DNA from: an uncultured Bacteroides sp.
GTDB taxonomy: Bacteria; Bacteroidota; Bacteroidia; Bacteroidales; Bacteroidaceae
Length of the DNA: 49,194 bases
Assembly: GCA_945965395.1 (NCBI GenBank)
Contig: CAMFND010000042.1
Location: 1-49,194, forward strand
Direction: 5' to 3'
Shown here: piece by piece, positions 1 through 7,550 of the stretch
Numbering within the stretch: position 1 is the first letter of the stretch
Layout: each line of letters begins with the position of its first letter
The notes under the pieces: model-generated
The model's database searches: none
What the model was told of the DNA's origin: nothing
The model's input: the letters and a program-made list of their open reading frames with translations, nothing else
Position numbers and translations under genes: made by a program

Positions 1-353
1 CTAAAGATAAAGAGTTCAGAACTACCAAATCCGCAATTATTTATTAAGTTTTTTGCAATAGCAATATTACCATTTTCAAAACAGGGTGTAACTTTAGCCA
101 TTACGATATCATTCTCTTTGAAAAAAGTAAGTCCTTGAGTTAAATTATATACATTTATTACACTTGGAAGCATATAACCATTTTTCAACCGTTCCATAGG
201 TAAATATCCAACTTCTGAGAAATTTGATATAGATTGGTCATTTGGAGGATTGAAATCACTAACATTTTTCAATCTTTTTACCTCCCAATGCTCCGGAATC
301 TCCCCAATCCAAGCAATACCACTATCTTTATATTTATCGTATCTATTTTCCAT
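1..353 (-). CDS. hsdS: Type I restriction enzyme specificity subunit HsdS (partial, N-terminal part)
   Basis: Specificity subunit of a type I restriction-modification complex; it recognises the target DNA and positions HsdM. Only the first 117 or so codons are in the window, and the rest lies beyond position 1. The start ATG is at 353. The N-terminus has the usual opening of a target-recognition domain (DSGIAWIGEIPEHWEVKRL at about residues 10-28), and the segment ending CGFGSSELFIFR at the window edge is typical of the end of the first recognition half. It lies 49 bases downstream of the RhuM-like gene and in the same operon as hsdM. Whether the gene is intact, and whether hsdR follows, cannot be seen. 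Confidence 0.9.
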   Translation of the reverse strand, partial: MENRYDKYKDSGIAWIGEIPEHWEVKRLKNVSDFNPPNDQSISNFSEVGYLPMERLKNGYMLPSVINVYNLTQGLTFFKENDIVMAKVTPCFENGNIAIAKNLINNCGFGSSELFIF

Positions 354-402
354 AATCCTCAATCTTCCTATTTAAATAAAAGAGTAATCTATCCATGTAG
401 CA

Positions 403-1422
403 TTAGTTTTTCAGCTTCTTCTGCTCCTTTTCAAAATTCTCTAAAAAATGAATCTCTACAGGCGAAAGGTTATAAGCTGTTCTTTCCTTGAACTTGTCGT
501 ATTCCGTATCTGCTTTCTGTTTTGCCAATTCAGCAGAAATCTTTCCGGCATGGCTTAACAGCTCTTTTCCGGAAAGCTTTAAGAAATCGTCCAGCTTTTG
601 AATCCAGTCTTTCATGTACATGGGCTTATGCGATTTAGCCTGAAGTTCGGCAAAATCCAAGTACAGACTGACGATTCTGTTGAGCGTATCCAGCTCATCG
701 GAAGAAAGATAGTTCTTCGCTATTTCCGCATCGGTACGTTTGGGCAATGCTCCCGTCCATGAAGTAAGTCCCATGAAATCTTTTTCCGCGTTAGCACGTT
801 CGTATATAATTTCGGCAGCGGTATGACCATGTACAGAGAAATGCATCTTGTTCTGTACTGTCTTGAAGAACTGCATGGTAGTCTCTGTACGCGGGTCATA
901 ATCTATACTCAGGGCATAAATTTCGAGTATCTTGCGGTAGAATACCTTTTCCGAGGAACGGATGTCACGGATACGGCTTAGCAGCTCGTCGAAATAGTTT
1001 CCTCCGCCAGCTCTTTTCAGCAAATCATCGTTCATGGCAAATCCTTTTACAAGATATTCACGCAGAACTTGTGTAGCCCAAATTCTGAACTGTACGCCAC
1101 GGTGTGACTTGACACGGTAACCTACACTGATTATCATGTCGAGGTTATAGTATGCTACCTGATGAGTTTGTTGCATTCCTTTGATAGCGCCGTGCTGAGT
1201 GGTTGTTGCAAAAAATGCAACAACCATATCTGATTGTAACTCTCCGTCCTCGAATACATTCTTTATATGTCGAGAAATGGTAGATTTGTTTCTCTGAAAC
1301 AATTCTGCCATCTGGTCGGCTGTAAGCCAAACCGTATCATTGCATAGCGTTACTTCTATCCTTGATTTGCCATCCTCTGTCTGGTAAAGAATTATACTTC
1401 CGTTGTTAGGCTGCCCATTCAT
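403..1422 (-). CDS. rhuM: RhuM family protein
   Basis: About 339 residues, matching the RhuM ('virulence RhuM') family that often sits inside type I restriction operons of gut Bacteroidetes. An N-terminal helix-turn-helix-like segment (TVWLTADQMAELFQRNKSTISRHI) suggests DNA binding, followed by the family hallmark YYNLDMIISVGYRVKSHRGVQFRIWA and the C-terminal FSVHGHTAAEIIYERANA. The biochemical function is not established; proposals include a regulatory or toxin-like role. The ATG at 1422 is chosen because family members begin just before the IIxYQTEDGK segment. A GTG at 1458 would overlap the hsdM stop as GTGA and is a plausible translationally coupled alternative. It lies between hsdM and hsdS on the same strand. 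Confidence 0.85.
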   Translation of the reverse strand: MNGQPNNGSIILYQTEDGKSRIEVTLCNDTVWLTADQMAELFQRNKSTISRHIKNVFEDGELQSDMVVAFFATTTQHGAIKGMQQTHQVAYYNLDMIISVGYRVKSHRGVQFRIWATQVLREYLVKGFAMNDDLLKRAGGGNYFDELLSRIRDIRSSEKVFYRKILEIYALSIDYDPRTETTMQFFKTVQNKMHFSVHGHTAAEIIYERANAEKDFMGLTSWTGALPKRTDAEIAKNYLSSDELDTLNRIVSLYLDFAELQAKSHKPMYMKDWIQKLDDFLKLSGKELLSHAGKISAELAKQKADTEYDKFKERTAYNLSPVEIHFLENFEKEQKKLKN

Positions 1423-1454
1423 GGTTGATTTTCTTTTTATGGAGTTACATCTAT

Positions 1455-3458
1455 TCACCCCAAAATCTTAGACATCAGTTCCGATTCTCTTTCCTCCAAT
1501 TTTTTTAGTTCATCGAATATTACTGAACTCGCTGTAAGAGGAGTATATTTATAAAACTCGCGTGTCAGCGGAATTTCATAACCTATCTTACTTTCTGATT
1601 CGTTGTACCAAAAGTCGGGAGCATACGGACGTACGTTTTTGTCGAGGTATTCCGTAATATCCTCTTTCCAAGGAATAATCTCGCTGTCCTTCAGTTCTGG
1701 GTCGGGTGCAAACCCACTTTCCTGGTCAACAGGCTTTATGTATGCTTCCATCATATCAGGGTTACGTTTGCCGAAATAGTTTCTCAACAAAGCAACCTTT
1801 CCCTGCGGCACTTTTATCTTGGCCTTCTTCAACTCAAGGAAGAAAGTAATATCAGGAAAGCTTACGTGCCCTGGCATATTTGCTTCCCAGTATGCAGCCA
1901 CCTCTTTCAGCAAGGCTTTGTCTGCTTCCTTATAATTGGCCGCAGTAGCCTCGTCAAAATGAATATCCTTGTACTCCAGCCGCAAGGGGCGGTTGATGGT
2001 AAGTTTTGTAAACTTAAAGTCCTCCACATCTTTTACCTTACTTTCCACTTTCAGCTCAGGATTATGCTCGGAGGTATATTCCCAGTTGGTAAAATCGTGA
2101 TAAGCCTGCATAATCAGTTCGCGGCAAAGAGTGGTAATCTCTACACGCTTATTACCAAGCGGCTTGCGCAGTTTCTCGAAGCATTTGCTGGCATCGATCA
2201 GCTGCACCTTGCCCGCACGTTCTTCCGACTTGTTTTTGCTCACTACCCAAATATAGGTAGCAATACCCGTATTATAAAACAGGTCGTTAGGTAACTGGAT
2301 AATCGCCTCCAGCCAGTCATGTTCCAGCAGATAGCCTCGTATTTCACTTTCACCGCTGCCAGCATCCCCTTTAAACAGGGGAGAACCGTTCTGAATAATA
2401 GCCATACGGCCGTCTTCTTTCAGCTTTGCCACACCGTTGAGCATGAACAGCATCTGTCCGTCTCCCTTTGCCGGTAGGCCTGGCGCAAAGCGTCCTGCTT
2501 CACCCATCTCATTTTCAGCTTTCACCCGTTTTTCGGAAGCCTCCCAGTCAATGCCGAAAGGAGGGTTTGAGATGATGTAGTCAAACTGATATCCCTTGAA
2601 TTGGTCGTCGCCAAGAGTATCTCCCAAGCGCATATTGTCGGCATTACCACCCTTGATAAGCATATCGGCTTTGGCAATACCATACGTCTGCGGATTGAGT
2701 TCCTGCCCGTAACAAGTAATTTCGGCTTCGGGGTCTATCTTGCGGAAGCGTTCATCCAGACAAGCCAGCATCTGGCTTGTTCCCATTGCCATATCGTATA
2801 TGGATGCCACGATGCCTTCATCTTCCATTTTCTGTTCATCATCTCCTACAAGCAGTTCGCTCATCAAATAAATGATGTCACGTGCGGTAAAGTGTGCTCC
2901 TGCCTGGTCGTTGTATGATTCGGAAAACTTTCTGACTAATTCTTCAAAGATGTATCCCATATCTACAGCCGAAACTACATCCGCTCCCAAATAAGCCTTG
3001 GCAGAGCAGAACTCCTTGATGACGAGGTAAAGACGGTTGTTGTCGTCCATCTTCTTGATTTCGTTGTAGAAGTCCATGCGGTTGATAATGTCAATCACAT
3101 TTTCGGAAAAATGATTGAGGTAGTTCTCGAAGTTGTCTTTGATATTATCGGCATCAGCAAGCAAAATGTCGAAAGTAAACTTGCTAGTGTTATAAAATTT
3201 CTGTTTGGCTGCCGCCTCAAGAAAACCTTTCTTTACGGCTATACCCTTCGCATCAAGGTCTTCGTTCATCTTGATAACAGCGTCCTTTGTTGGTGCAAGG
3301 GTATCTTCAAAACGCTTTATTACACACATGGGTAGGATTACCTTTCCATATTCGTGAGGTTTGTATAATCCTACTAACTTATCAGCAATAGCCCAAATGA
3401 GATTTGCTTTTTCCTGTATATTGATAGAGGTCTGTCTTTGTAAATCTTCTCCGCTCAT
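1455..3458 (-). CDS. hsdM: Type I restriction-modification DNA methyltransferase subunit HsdM
   Basis: N6-adenine DNA methyltransferase subunit, 667 residues. The HsdM N-terminal helical domain covers about residues 15-150. The methyltransferase domain contains GAHFTARDIIYLMSELL (187-203), a variant SAM-binding motif I (YDMAMGTSQ, 221-229, where many relatives have G-T-G-G) and the catalytic motif IV NPPFG (298-302). It modifies DNA together with HsdS and, with HsdR, forms the restriction complex. The start is ATG 3458, with the conserved opening MSGEDLQRQTSINIQEKANL. It heads the order hsdM, RhuM-like gene, hsdS on the minus strand, 40 bases after the DUF4143-type ATPase gene. The motif I change is modest and probably compatible with activity. 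Confidence 0.95.
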   Translation of the reverse strand: MSGEDLQRQTSINIQEKANLIWAIADKLVGLYKPHEYGKVILPMCVIKRFEDTLAPTKDAVIKMNEDLDAKGIAVKKGFLEAAAKQKFYNTSKFTFDILLADADNIKDNFENYLNHFSENVIDIINRMDFYNEIKKMDDNNRLYLVIKEFCSAKAYLGADVVSAVDMGYIFEELVRKFSESYNDQAGAHFTARDIIYLMSELLVGDDEQKMEDEGIVASIYDMAMGTSQMLACLDERFRKIDPEAEITCYGQELNPQTYGIAKADMLIKGGNADNMRLGDTLGDDQFKGYQFDYIISNPPFGIDWEASEKRVKAENEMGEAGRFAPGLPAKGDGQMLFMLNGVAKLKEDGRMAIIQNGSPLFKGDAGSGESEIRGYLLEHDWLEAIIQLPNDLFYNTGIATYIWVVSKNKSEERAGKVQLIDASKCFEKLRKPLGNKRVEITTLCRELIMQAYHDFTNWEYTSEHNPELKVESKVKDVEDFKFTKLTINRPLRLEYKDIHFDEATAANYKEADKALLKEVAAYWEANMPGHVSFPDITFFLELKKAKIKVPQGKVALLRNYFGKRNPDMMEAYIKPVDQESGFAPDPELKDSEIIPWKEDITEYLDKNVRPYAPDFWYNESESKIGYEIPLTREFYKYTPLTASSVIFDELKKLEERESELMSKILG

Positions 3459-3498
3459 AACTATTTTTATTTCTTTCTCAAAGGTAAGAATTTATCAA

Positions 3499-4689
3499 TT
3501 ACTTAAACAACAAATTAAGGTCCATCGACAAGAAATCCTCAAAAGACAATCCTCCGGAACCTACCACCAAAGCCTTGTGCGGATGGTATAACTGCGAGAA
3601 AACGGCCAGCCCTTGATTGGTAGTTCTTCTTCCACTCTTCACTTCAATGGCTACCTTTTTGTTTCTCCGAACCAGTACGAAGTCTACTTCATCTTTCTTG
3701 TCTCTCCAGTAATACACTTTGTAGTCATAAATTTGTGCCTGGCTGACAAGGTGCGCACCAACGGCGGATTCTACATAGCGTCCCCATAACTTGGCATCTT
3801 CTATCACTTCCGAAAAATCTTCGTCGGCATATACATTCCGAAGCGCACTGTTATGAACCTGAAACTTGGGAACGGAATTATATTTCCGTGCTTCATCTTC
3901 TGCGTATTTCTGTAGTCCACAAAGCAAACCACATTCATCCAAAAGATGCAGGTAACCGGCAAGCGTGGTCACATTGCCTGCATCTTGCAGTTGGGCAGCT
4001 ACCTTGGTAAGTGAAAGTAATTCTCCACTATAACTGCTGCATATCTCAAACAGCTGCCGCAAGAGCTGGGGTTTCATAATACGGGTATCCATCAACACAT
4101 CTTTTGAGATAGAAGATTCAATCAATGCATCTTTCACATAGTTTCTCCAACGTGTTTCATTCTGAATGTATTGTGCGGCACCCGGATAACCGCCAAAATA
4201 GACATATTGTGGTAAAGACCATCCAAAACAATCTTTCATTTCAGTATAAGTCCAGTGGGAGAGACGGATAAGTTCAAACCGTCCGGCAAGCGATTCGGTC
4301 AGACCTTTTTCAATCCACATTCTGGAAGAGCCCAACAATACCACTATCAGTTGTCTTTTTTCTCGGGTGTCGCGGTCCCATTCGGCTTTTACCGTTTCAC
4401 TCCAGTTTCTTATCTTTTGGATTTCATCTATGACCATCAGCCTTTTGTTTTCTCCACGAACGGCCATTTTCATTCTTTGTGATTCCCATACCTGGGTAAG
4501 CCAGTCGGCAGATACACCTGTCACATCATCTGCGGAATAACTGTCGAACGGAAGAGTGCATTCTTCCAGTACCTGACCGATGAGGGTAGATTTTCCTACT
4601 TGTCGAGGGCCGACAATAACCTGTATTTTACTTCTTGGCTCATTTATACGGCTAAGAATTTCCTGAAACTGCGCTCTTTTATATTCCAT
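3499..4689 (-). CDS. ATP-binding protein, AAA/DUF4143 family
   Basis: 396-residue P-loop ATPase of the type with an AAA_14-like N-terminal domain and a DUF4143 C-terminal domain. Walker A is GPRQVGKST (27-35) and the Walker B-like segment is MVIDEI (85-90). The C-terminus carries EVDFVLVRRNKKVAIEVKSG (334-353), a D...ExK pattern resembling a PD-(D/E)xK nuclease fold. These proteins are common and multicopy in gut Bacteroidetes; their role is unknown, with defence or mobile-element links proposed. It lies immediately upstream of the type I restriction operon, separated by 40 bases, and could be co-transcribed. Its leader holds three evenly spaced direct repeats behind a -7 box, which suggests tight regulation. 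The start is ATG 4689. Confidence 0.88.
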   Translation of the reverse strand: MEYKRAQFQEILSRINEPRSKIQVIVGPRQVGKSTLIGQVLEECTLPFDSYSADDVTGVSADWLTQVWESQRMKMAVRGENKRLMVIDEIQKIRNWSETVKAEWDRDTREKRQLIVVLLGSSRMWIEKGLTESLAGRFELIRLSHWTYTEMKDCFGWSLPQYVYFGGYPGAAQYIQNETRWRNYVKDALIESSISKDVLMDTRIMKPQLLRQLFEICSSYSGELLSLTKVAAQLQDAGNVTTLAGYLHLLDECGLLCGLQKYAEDEARKYNSVPKFQVHNSALRNVYADEDFSEVIEDAKLWGRYVESAVGAHLVSQAQIYDYKVYYWRDKKDEVDFVLVRRNKKVAIEVKSGRRTTNQGLAVFSQLYHPHKALVVGSGGLSFEDFLSMDLNLLFK

Positions 4690-4695
4690 CCTTTC

Positions 4696-4751
4696 AAATG
4701 TTCAATCTAATTCCACAAAATGTTCAATCCACTGAACAAAAATGTTCAATC
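4696..4751 (-). repeat. Three direct repeats at exact 22-bp period (leader/operator)
   Basis: GATTGAACATTT (minus strand) occurs three times without mismatch, at 4696-4707, 4718-4729 and 4740-4751, so the period is exactly 22 bases (two helical turns). Between copies two and three there is an inverted pair TGTTCA(4721-4726)/TGAACA(4733-4738). The array lies between the -7 box and the ATG of the DUF4143-type ATPase. It looks like a multi-site operator or a structured leader; the binding factor is unknown. Confidence 0.8.
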
Positions 4752-4756
4752 TGCAT

Positions 4757-4764
4757 CAAAGATA
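4757..4764 (-). promoter_or_regulatory. Bacteroidetes -7 box for the DUF4143 ATPase gene
   Basis: On the minus strand this reads TATCTTTG, a full match to TAnnTTTG. No good -33 TTTG lies at 19-21 bases. Transcription would begin near 4752, giving a leader of about 60 bases that contains the 22-bp-period repeats. Confidence 0.55.
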
Positions 4765-4810
4765 GAAAATATCCCTCAAAAAGAAAAAGTATCCGGAAAA
4801 CAATTCTTTC

Positions 4811-4914
4811 TATTTGCCGCTGCACTCGGCTTCTATCTTTAAGCGCCTCCGCATAGTCAAAATCAGAAAACTGTGTTTTCTATTTGTCTCTGCACTCGGC
4901 TTACACTATCTTTG
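4811..4914 (+). repeat. Duplicated promoter-like segment upstream of pnuT
   Basis: Two copies of TCTATTTG-nn-CTGCACTCGGCTT-TATCTTT lie 70 bases apart: 4810-4841 (TTTG, 17-base spacer, TATCTTTA) and 4880-4914 (TTTG, 20-base spacer, TATCTTTG). The second has ideal promoter geometry and the first is degenerate. A perfect 7-bp inverted repeat AGAAAAC-TGT-GTTTTCT (4865-4881) abuts the -33 box of the second copy. Confidence 0.65.
4883..4914 (+). promoter_or_regulatory. Promoter of the pnuT-thiN operon
   Basis: -33 box TTTG (4883-4886), 20-base spacer, -7 box TATCTTTG (4907-4914): an excellent Bacteroidetes consensus. The initiation site expected about 4-6 bases later nearly coincides with the ATG at 4919, so the transcript may be leaderless or nearly so. 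No thiamine-pyrophosphate riboswitch fits in this space. Confidence 0.75.
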
Positions 4915-4918
4915 CACC

Positions 4919-5521
4919 ATGAATTACCTGGAAGTGTTTGGAACCCTCGTAGGGTTAGTCTATTTATGGCTGGAGTACCGTGCCAGCATTTACCTGTGGC
5001 TGGCCTGTATCGTGATGCCTGCCGTCTATCTGGTGGTGTATTATCAGGCCGGACTGTATGCCGATTTCGGAATCAACGTGTATTACCTGCTGGCTTCGGT
5101 GTATGGCTGGATAGCCTGGAGCAGAGGAAGGAAAAAGAAGAACATACAGCAGGCTGAAGAAGAAACACCCATTACTCGCATGCCGCGCAAGGTATATTTC
5201 CCCTTGACAGCCGTGTTTATTCTGTGCTGGGTGGTTATCGCCTGGATATTGATTACATGGACAGACAGCAGTGTGCCCTGGACAGACAGTTTCACTACGG
5301 CACTGAGCATCATAGCCATGTGGATGCTGGCCCGCAAATATGTGGAGCAGTGGGGAGCTTGGATGATTGTGGATTGGGTGTGCTGCGGACTGTACATCTA
5401 CAAGGGGCTGTATTTCACTTCGGCACTGTACGGGCTTTATGCGGTAGTGGCCTTTTTCGGATGGAGAAAGTGGCTGAACCTGATGACGGAACAGGCATGT
5501 GACCAAACGAATAAAGAGTAG
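4919..5521 (+). CDS. pnuT: PnuC-family transporter, probably thiamine-specific (PnuT)
   Basis: 200-residue, strongly hydrophobic inner-membrane protein of the PnuC vitamin transporter family (about seven helices). The segment YYQAGLYADFGINVYYLLASVYGW is characteristic. PnuC proteins move nicotinamide riboside or, in thiamine-linked versions, thiamine by facilitated diffusion, with phosphorylation trapping the substrate inside. The thiamine assignment is inferred from the gene five bases downstream, thiN. An open frame extends upstream to 4814, but the family N-terminus (MNYLEVFGTLVGLVYLWLEY) starts at ATG 4919, directly behind the promoter. The charged loop RGRKKKNIQQAEEE separates the third and fourth hydrophobic parts. 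Nicotinamide riboside specificity is the alternative. Confidence 0.85.
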   Translation: MNYLEVFGTLVGLVYLWLEYRASIYLWLACIVMPAVYLVVYYQAGLYADFGINVYYLLASVYGWIAWSRGRKKKNIQQAEEETPITRMPRKVYFPLTAVFILCWVVIAWILITWTDSSVPWTDSFTTALSIIAMWMLARKYVEQWGAWMIVDWVCCGLYIYKGLYFTSALYGLYAVVAFFGWRKWLNLMTEQACDQTNKE

Positions 5522-5526
5522 AAACA

Positions 5527-6189
5527 ATGAATGATATAAAGAATGAAAATGAGCGACTGACTTTGCCGTTTGTTCCTGAAGCGGTGATAGTGGGAAACGG
5601 AGACTTCCCTTCACATCCGTTCCCATTGGCTGTGCTCGATCAGGCACCTTACGTGGTGTGTTGCGACGGGGCGGCGAATGCGCTGGTCAACAGCGGACGT
5701 GTGCCCGACTGGATTGTGGGCGACGGTGATTCGCTTTCGGAAGAGAACCGGATTCGTTTTCACGACCGGATTCATCGCATTCCGGACCAGGAGACCAATG
5801 ACCAGACCAAGGCGGTGATGTTTCTGCTATCGCAAGGGATAAAGCGAATTGTCCTCGTAGGGGCTACGGGCAAACGGGAGGACCATACACTGGGAAATAT
5901 CAGTCTGCTTATGGAGTATCAGCAGATGGGGGCGAAAGTGGTGATGCTGACTGGCTATGGTTTCTTTGTACCTGCCACAGGTGATAAAGTATTTGCCGGA
6001 TTCCCCAGACAGCAGGTATCTGTCTTTAATTTTGGGGCAATACAACTTCGAAGCGAAGGATTAAAATATCCTATCTATGATTTTCACTCTTTGTGGCAAG
6101 GCACGCTTAATGAAGTGGAACACAGCAGCTTCCGCATTACAGCAAAAGGAAGTTACCTGGTGTATTGCACCTACGAACCGAAGGCCTAA
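5527..6189 (+). CDS. thiN: Thiamine pyrophosphokinase
   Basis: 220-residue enzyme transferring pyrophosphate from ATP to thiamine, forming thiamine pyrophosphate in the cytoplasm. Family motifs are all present: CDGAAN (46-51), the metal-binding GDGDS (65-69), DQETNDQTKA (87-96) and GATGKREDHTLGN (112-124). Full length for the ThiN/TPK family. It starts five bases after the pnuT stop and is surely co-transcribed, so salvaged thiamine is trapped by pyrophosphorylation. Downstream is an unusual array of short palindromes, some of which can act as terminators. Confidence 0.95.
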   Translation: MNDIKNENERLTLPFVPEAVIVGNGDFPSHPFPLAVLDQAPYVVCCDGAANALVNSGRVPDWIVGDGDSLSEENRIRFHDRIHRIPDQETNDQTKAVMFLLSQGIKRIVLVGATGKREDHTLGNISLLMEYQQMGAKVVMLTGYGFFVPATGDKVFAGFPRQQVSVFNFGAIQLRSEGLKYPIYDFHSLWQGTLNEVEHSSFRITAKGSYLVYCTYEPKA

Positions 6190-6190
6190 A

Positions 6191-6318
6191 AAAACGCCTT
6201 TGCGTTTTATTCAAAACGTCAAAGAGTTTTACTTCAAACGCAAGTGCGTTTGGACTGAAACGTCCTTGCGTTTTCCCTAAAACGTACTTGTGTTTTCCGA
6301 CAGACACCTTTCTGTCTG
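6191..6318 (+). repeat. Tandem array of short palindromes between thiN and aqpZ
   Basis: About six consecutive hairpin-like units follow the thiN stop: AAAACGC-CTTT-GCGTTTT (6191-6208, perfect), AAAACG...GAGTTTT (6213-6230, poor), CAAACGCA-AG-TGCGTTTG (6235-6252, perfect), AAACGTCCTTGCGTTTT (6258-6274), AAAACGTACTTGTGTTTT (6279-6296) and CAGACA-CCTTTC-TGTCTG (6301-6318). Spacing is roughly 21-23 bases. Units vary in sequence but keep an AAAACG...CGTTTT outline, so this is not a CRISPR array. Similar motifs recur at 24861-24920. Confidence 0.7.
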
Positions 6319-6324
6319 ATTTTT
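6301..6324 (+). terminator. Putative terminator downstream of thiN
   Basis: Perfect 6-bp stem CAGACA/TGTCTG (6301-6306 and 6313-6318) followed by ATTTTT on the plus strand. The stem is short. The first palindrome at 6191-6208 could terminate as well. Confidence 0.45.
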
Positions 6325-6400
6325 AAGTTAATAAATCATTAGCAATCTTGCTTTTCTCCGGTGAAAATACTAAATTAGGGCATCGTGAATTTTAAATGTA

Positions 6401-7084
6401 ATGCCTATGAAAAAGTATGTAGCTGAACTAATCGGAACTATGGTTCTTGTACTGCTGGGCTGCGGTAGCGCCGTATTTGCAGGAGGAGTGGCCGACACAG
6501 TGGGTGCCGGTGTAGGAACCATCGGAGTGGCCATGGCATTCGGTCTTTCTGTCATCGCCATGGCATATACCATAGGAAACATTTCCGGCTGCCACATCAA
6601 TCCGGCCATTACACTGGGTGTATGGTTGTCGGGAGGCATGAAAACGAAACGGGCTTTGATGTACATGCTGTTTCAGGTTGTGGGCGCCATTATTGGTTCG
6701 CTGATTCTCACGCTGCTGGTATCGACCGGGGTACACGGAGGACCGACAACCACAGGCTCCAACAGCTTTGCGTCTGATGCTATGGGACAGGCATTCCTGG
6801 CCGAAGCCGTGTTTACCTTTATCTTTGTGCTGGTGGCGCTGGCTGCCACGGACGAAAAGAAAGGGGCTGGCAACCTGGCCGGACTGGCCATCGGACTTAC
6901 GCTGATACTGATTCACATCGTGTGTATCCCGATTACGGGCACATCCGTGAATCCGGCACGAAGCATCGGACCGGCCTTGATGGAAGGCGGACAGGCCATC
7001 GAACAGCTCTGGCTCTTTATCGTGGCACCTTTCGTGGGAGCAGCTTTCAGTGCGCTGGTGTGGAAATTCCTTCGTACTGAATGA
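6401..7084 (+). CDS. aqpZ: Aquaporin Z (MIP family water channel)
   Basis: 227-residue six-helix inner-membrane water channel. Both pore-forming NPA boxes are present: HINPAITL (65-72) and SVNPARSIGPAL (182-193). The selectivity filter residues expected for a water-specific AqpZ can be picked out as Phe47, His172, Thr181 and Arg187, which argues against a glycerol facilitator. Start ATG 6401; a second ATG at 6407 (MKKYVAEL) fits the family N-terminus equally well. No convincing -7 box is seen immediately upstream. The gene is followed at once by a hairpin terminator and appears monocistronic. Confidence 0.93.
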   Translation: MPMKKYVAELIGTMVLVLLGCGSAVFAGGVADTVGAGVGTIGVAMAFGLSVIAMAYTIGNISGCHINPAITLGVWLSGGMKTKRALMYMLFQVVGAIIGSLILTLLVSTGVHGGPTTTGSNSFASDAMGQAFLAEAVFTFIFVLVALAATDEKKGAGNLAGLAIGLTLILIHIVCIPITGTSVNPARSIGPALMEGGQAIEQLWLFIVAPFVGAAFSALVWKFLRTE

Positions 7085-7086
7085 GT

Positions 7087-7114
7087 AAAGACACGAGGAT
7101 AGCATGTCTTTTTC
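7087..7114 (+). terminator. Terminator of aqpZ
   Basis: 7-bp stem AAAGACA (7087-7093) / TGTCTTT (7105-7111) with an 11-base loop and a short T run, starting two bases after the aqpZ stop codon. Confidence 0.6.
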
Positions 7115-7126
7115 ATTTAAAAAACG

Positions 7127-7134
7127 TATCTTTG
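7127..7134 (+). promoter_or_regulatory. -7 box of the DUF486 gene
   Basis: TATCTTTG, a full match to the Bacteroidetes -7 consensus, 28 bases before the ATG at 7163. No clear -33 box. Confidence 0.55.
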
Positions 7135-7162
7135 CAGCCGATTTTTAAATAAGGAAAAAGAT

Positions 7163-7537
7163 ATGCTATCACAAGGTATTTATTCGATTGTTTTACTGAT
7201 TTTCTCGAACATCTTCATGACGTTTGCCTGGTATGGCCACTTGAAGATGCGTGAAGAGTTCAGCTGGTTTGCTTCACTGCCGCTAATTGGGGTGATTGCG
7301 TTCAGCTGGGCCATTGCTTTTTTTGAATACTGTCTGCAGGTTCCGGCCAACCGTCTGGGGTTCAGAGACAGTGGGGGACCGTTTGACATCATGCAGCTGA
7401 AAGTGATTCAGGAGGTGATTACGCTGGCCGTCTTTACCATTTTCTCCATGATTGCGTTCAAGATGGAGTTGAAATGGAACCACCTGGCTGCATTTTTCTG
7501 CCTGATACTGGCTGTATATTTCGTATTCAAGAAGTGA
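7163..7537 (+). CDS. DMT superfamily small membrane protein (DUF486)
   Basis: 124-residue inner-membrane protein with four predicted helices, matching the DUF486 group related to drug/metabolite transporters of the small multidrug resistance type. The segments FAWYGHLK and FFEYCLQVPANRLGF are characteristic. The substrate is unknown. It has its own -7 box and lies downstream of the aqpZ terminator. It converges with the next gene, leaving only 13 bases between stop codons. Confidence 0.85.
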   Translation: MLSQGIYSIVLLIFSNIFMTFAWYGHLKMREEFSWFASLPLIGVIAFSWAIAFFEYCLQVPANRLGFRDSGGPFDIMQLKVIQEVITLAVFTIFSMIAFKMELKWNHLAAFFCLILAVYFVFKK

Positions 7538-7550
7538 GATAAGACACTTG

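Noticed and set aside
4690..4918. Thiamine pyrophosphate riboswitch before pnuT
   Set aside because: The conserved CUGAGA and related thi-box elements are not present, and the promoter leaves almost no leader.
4814..4918. Upstream extension of the PnuC-type gene to 4814
   Set aside because: The extended residues match nothing and would lie across the promoter; family homology begins at 4919.
6190..6400. CRISPR-like array
   Set aside because: The repeated units are short palindromes of changing sequence without constant repeats or unique spacers of regular length, and no cas genes are nearby.
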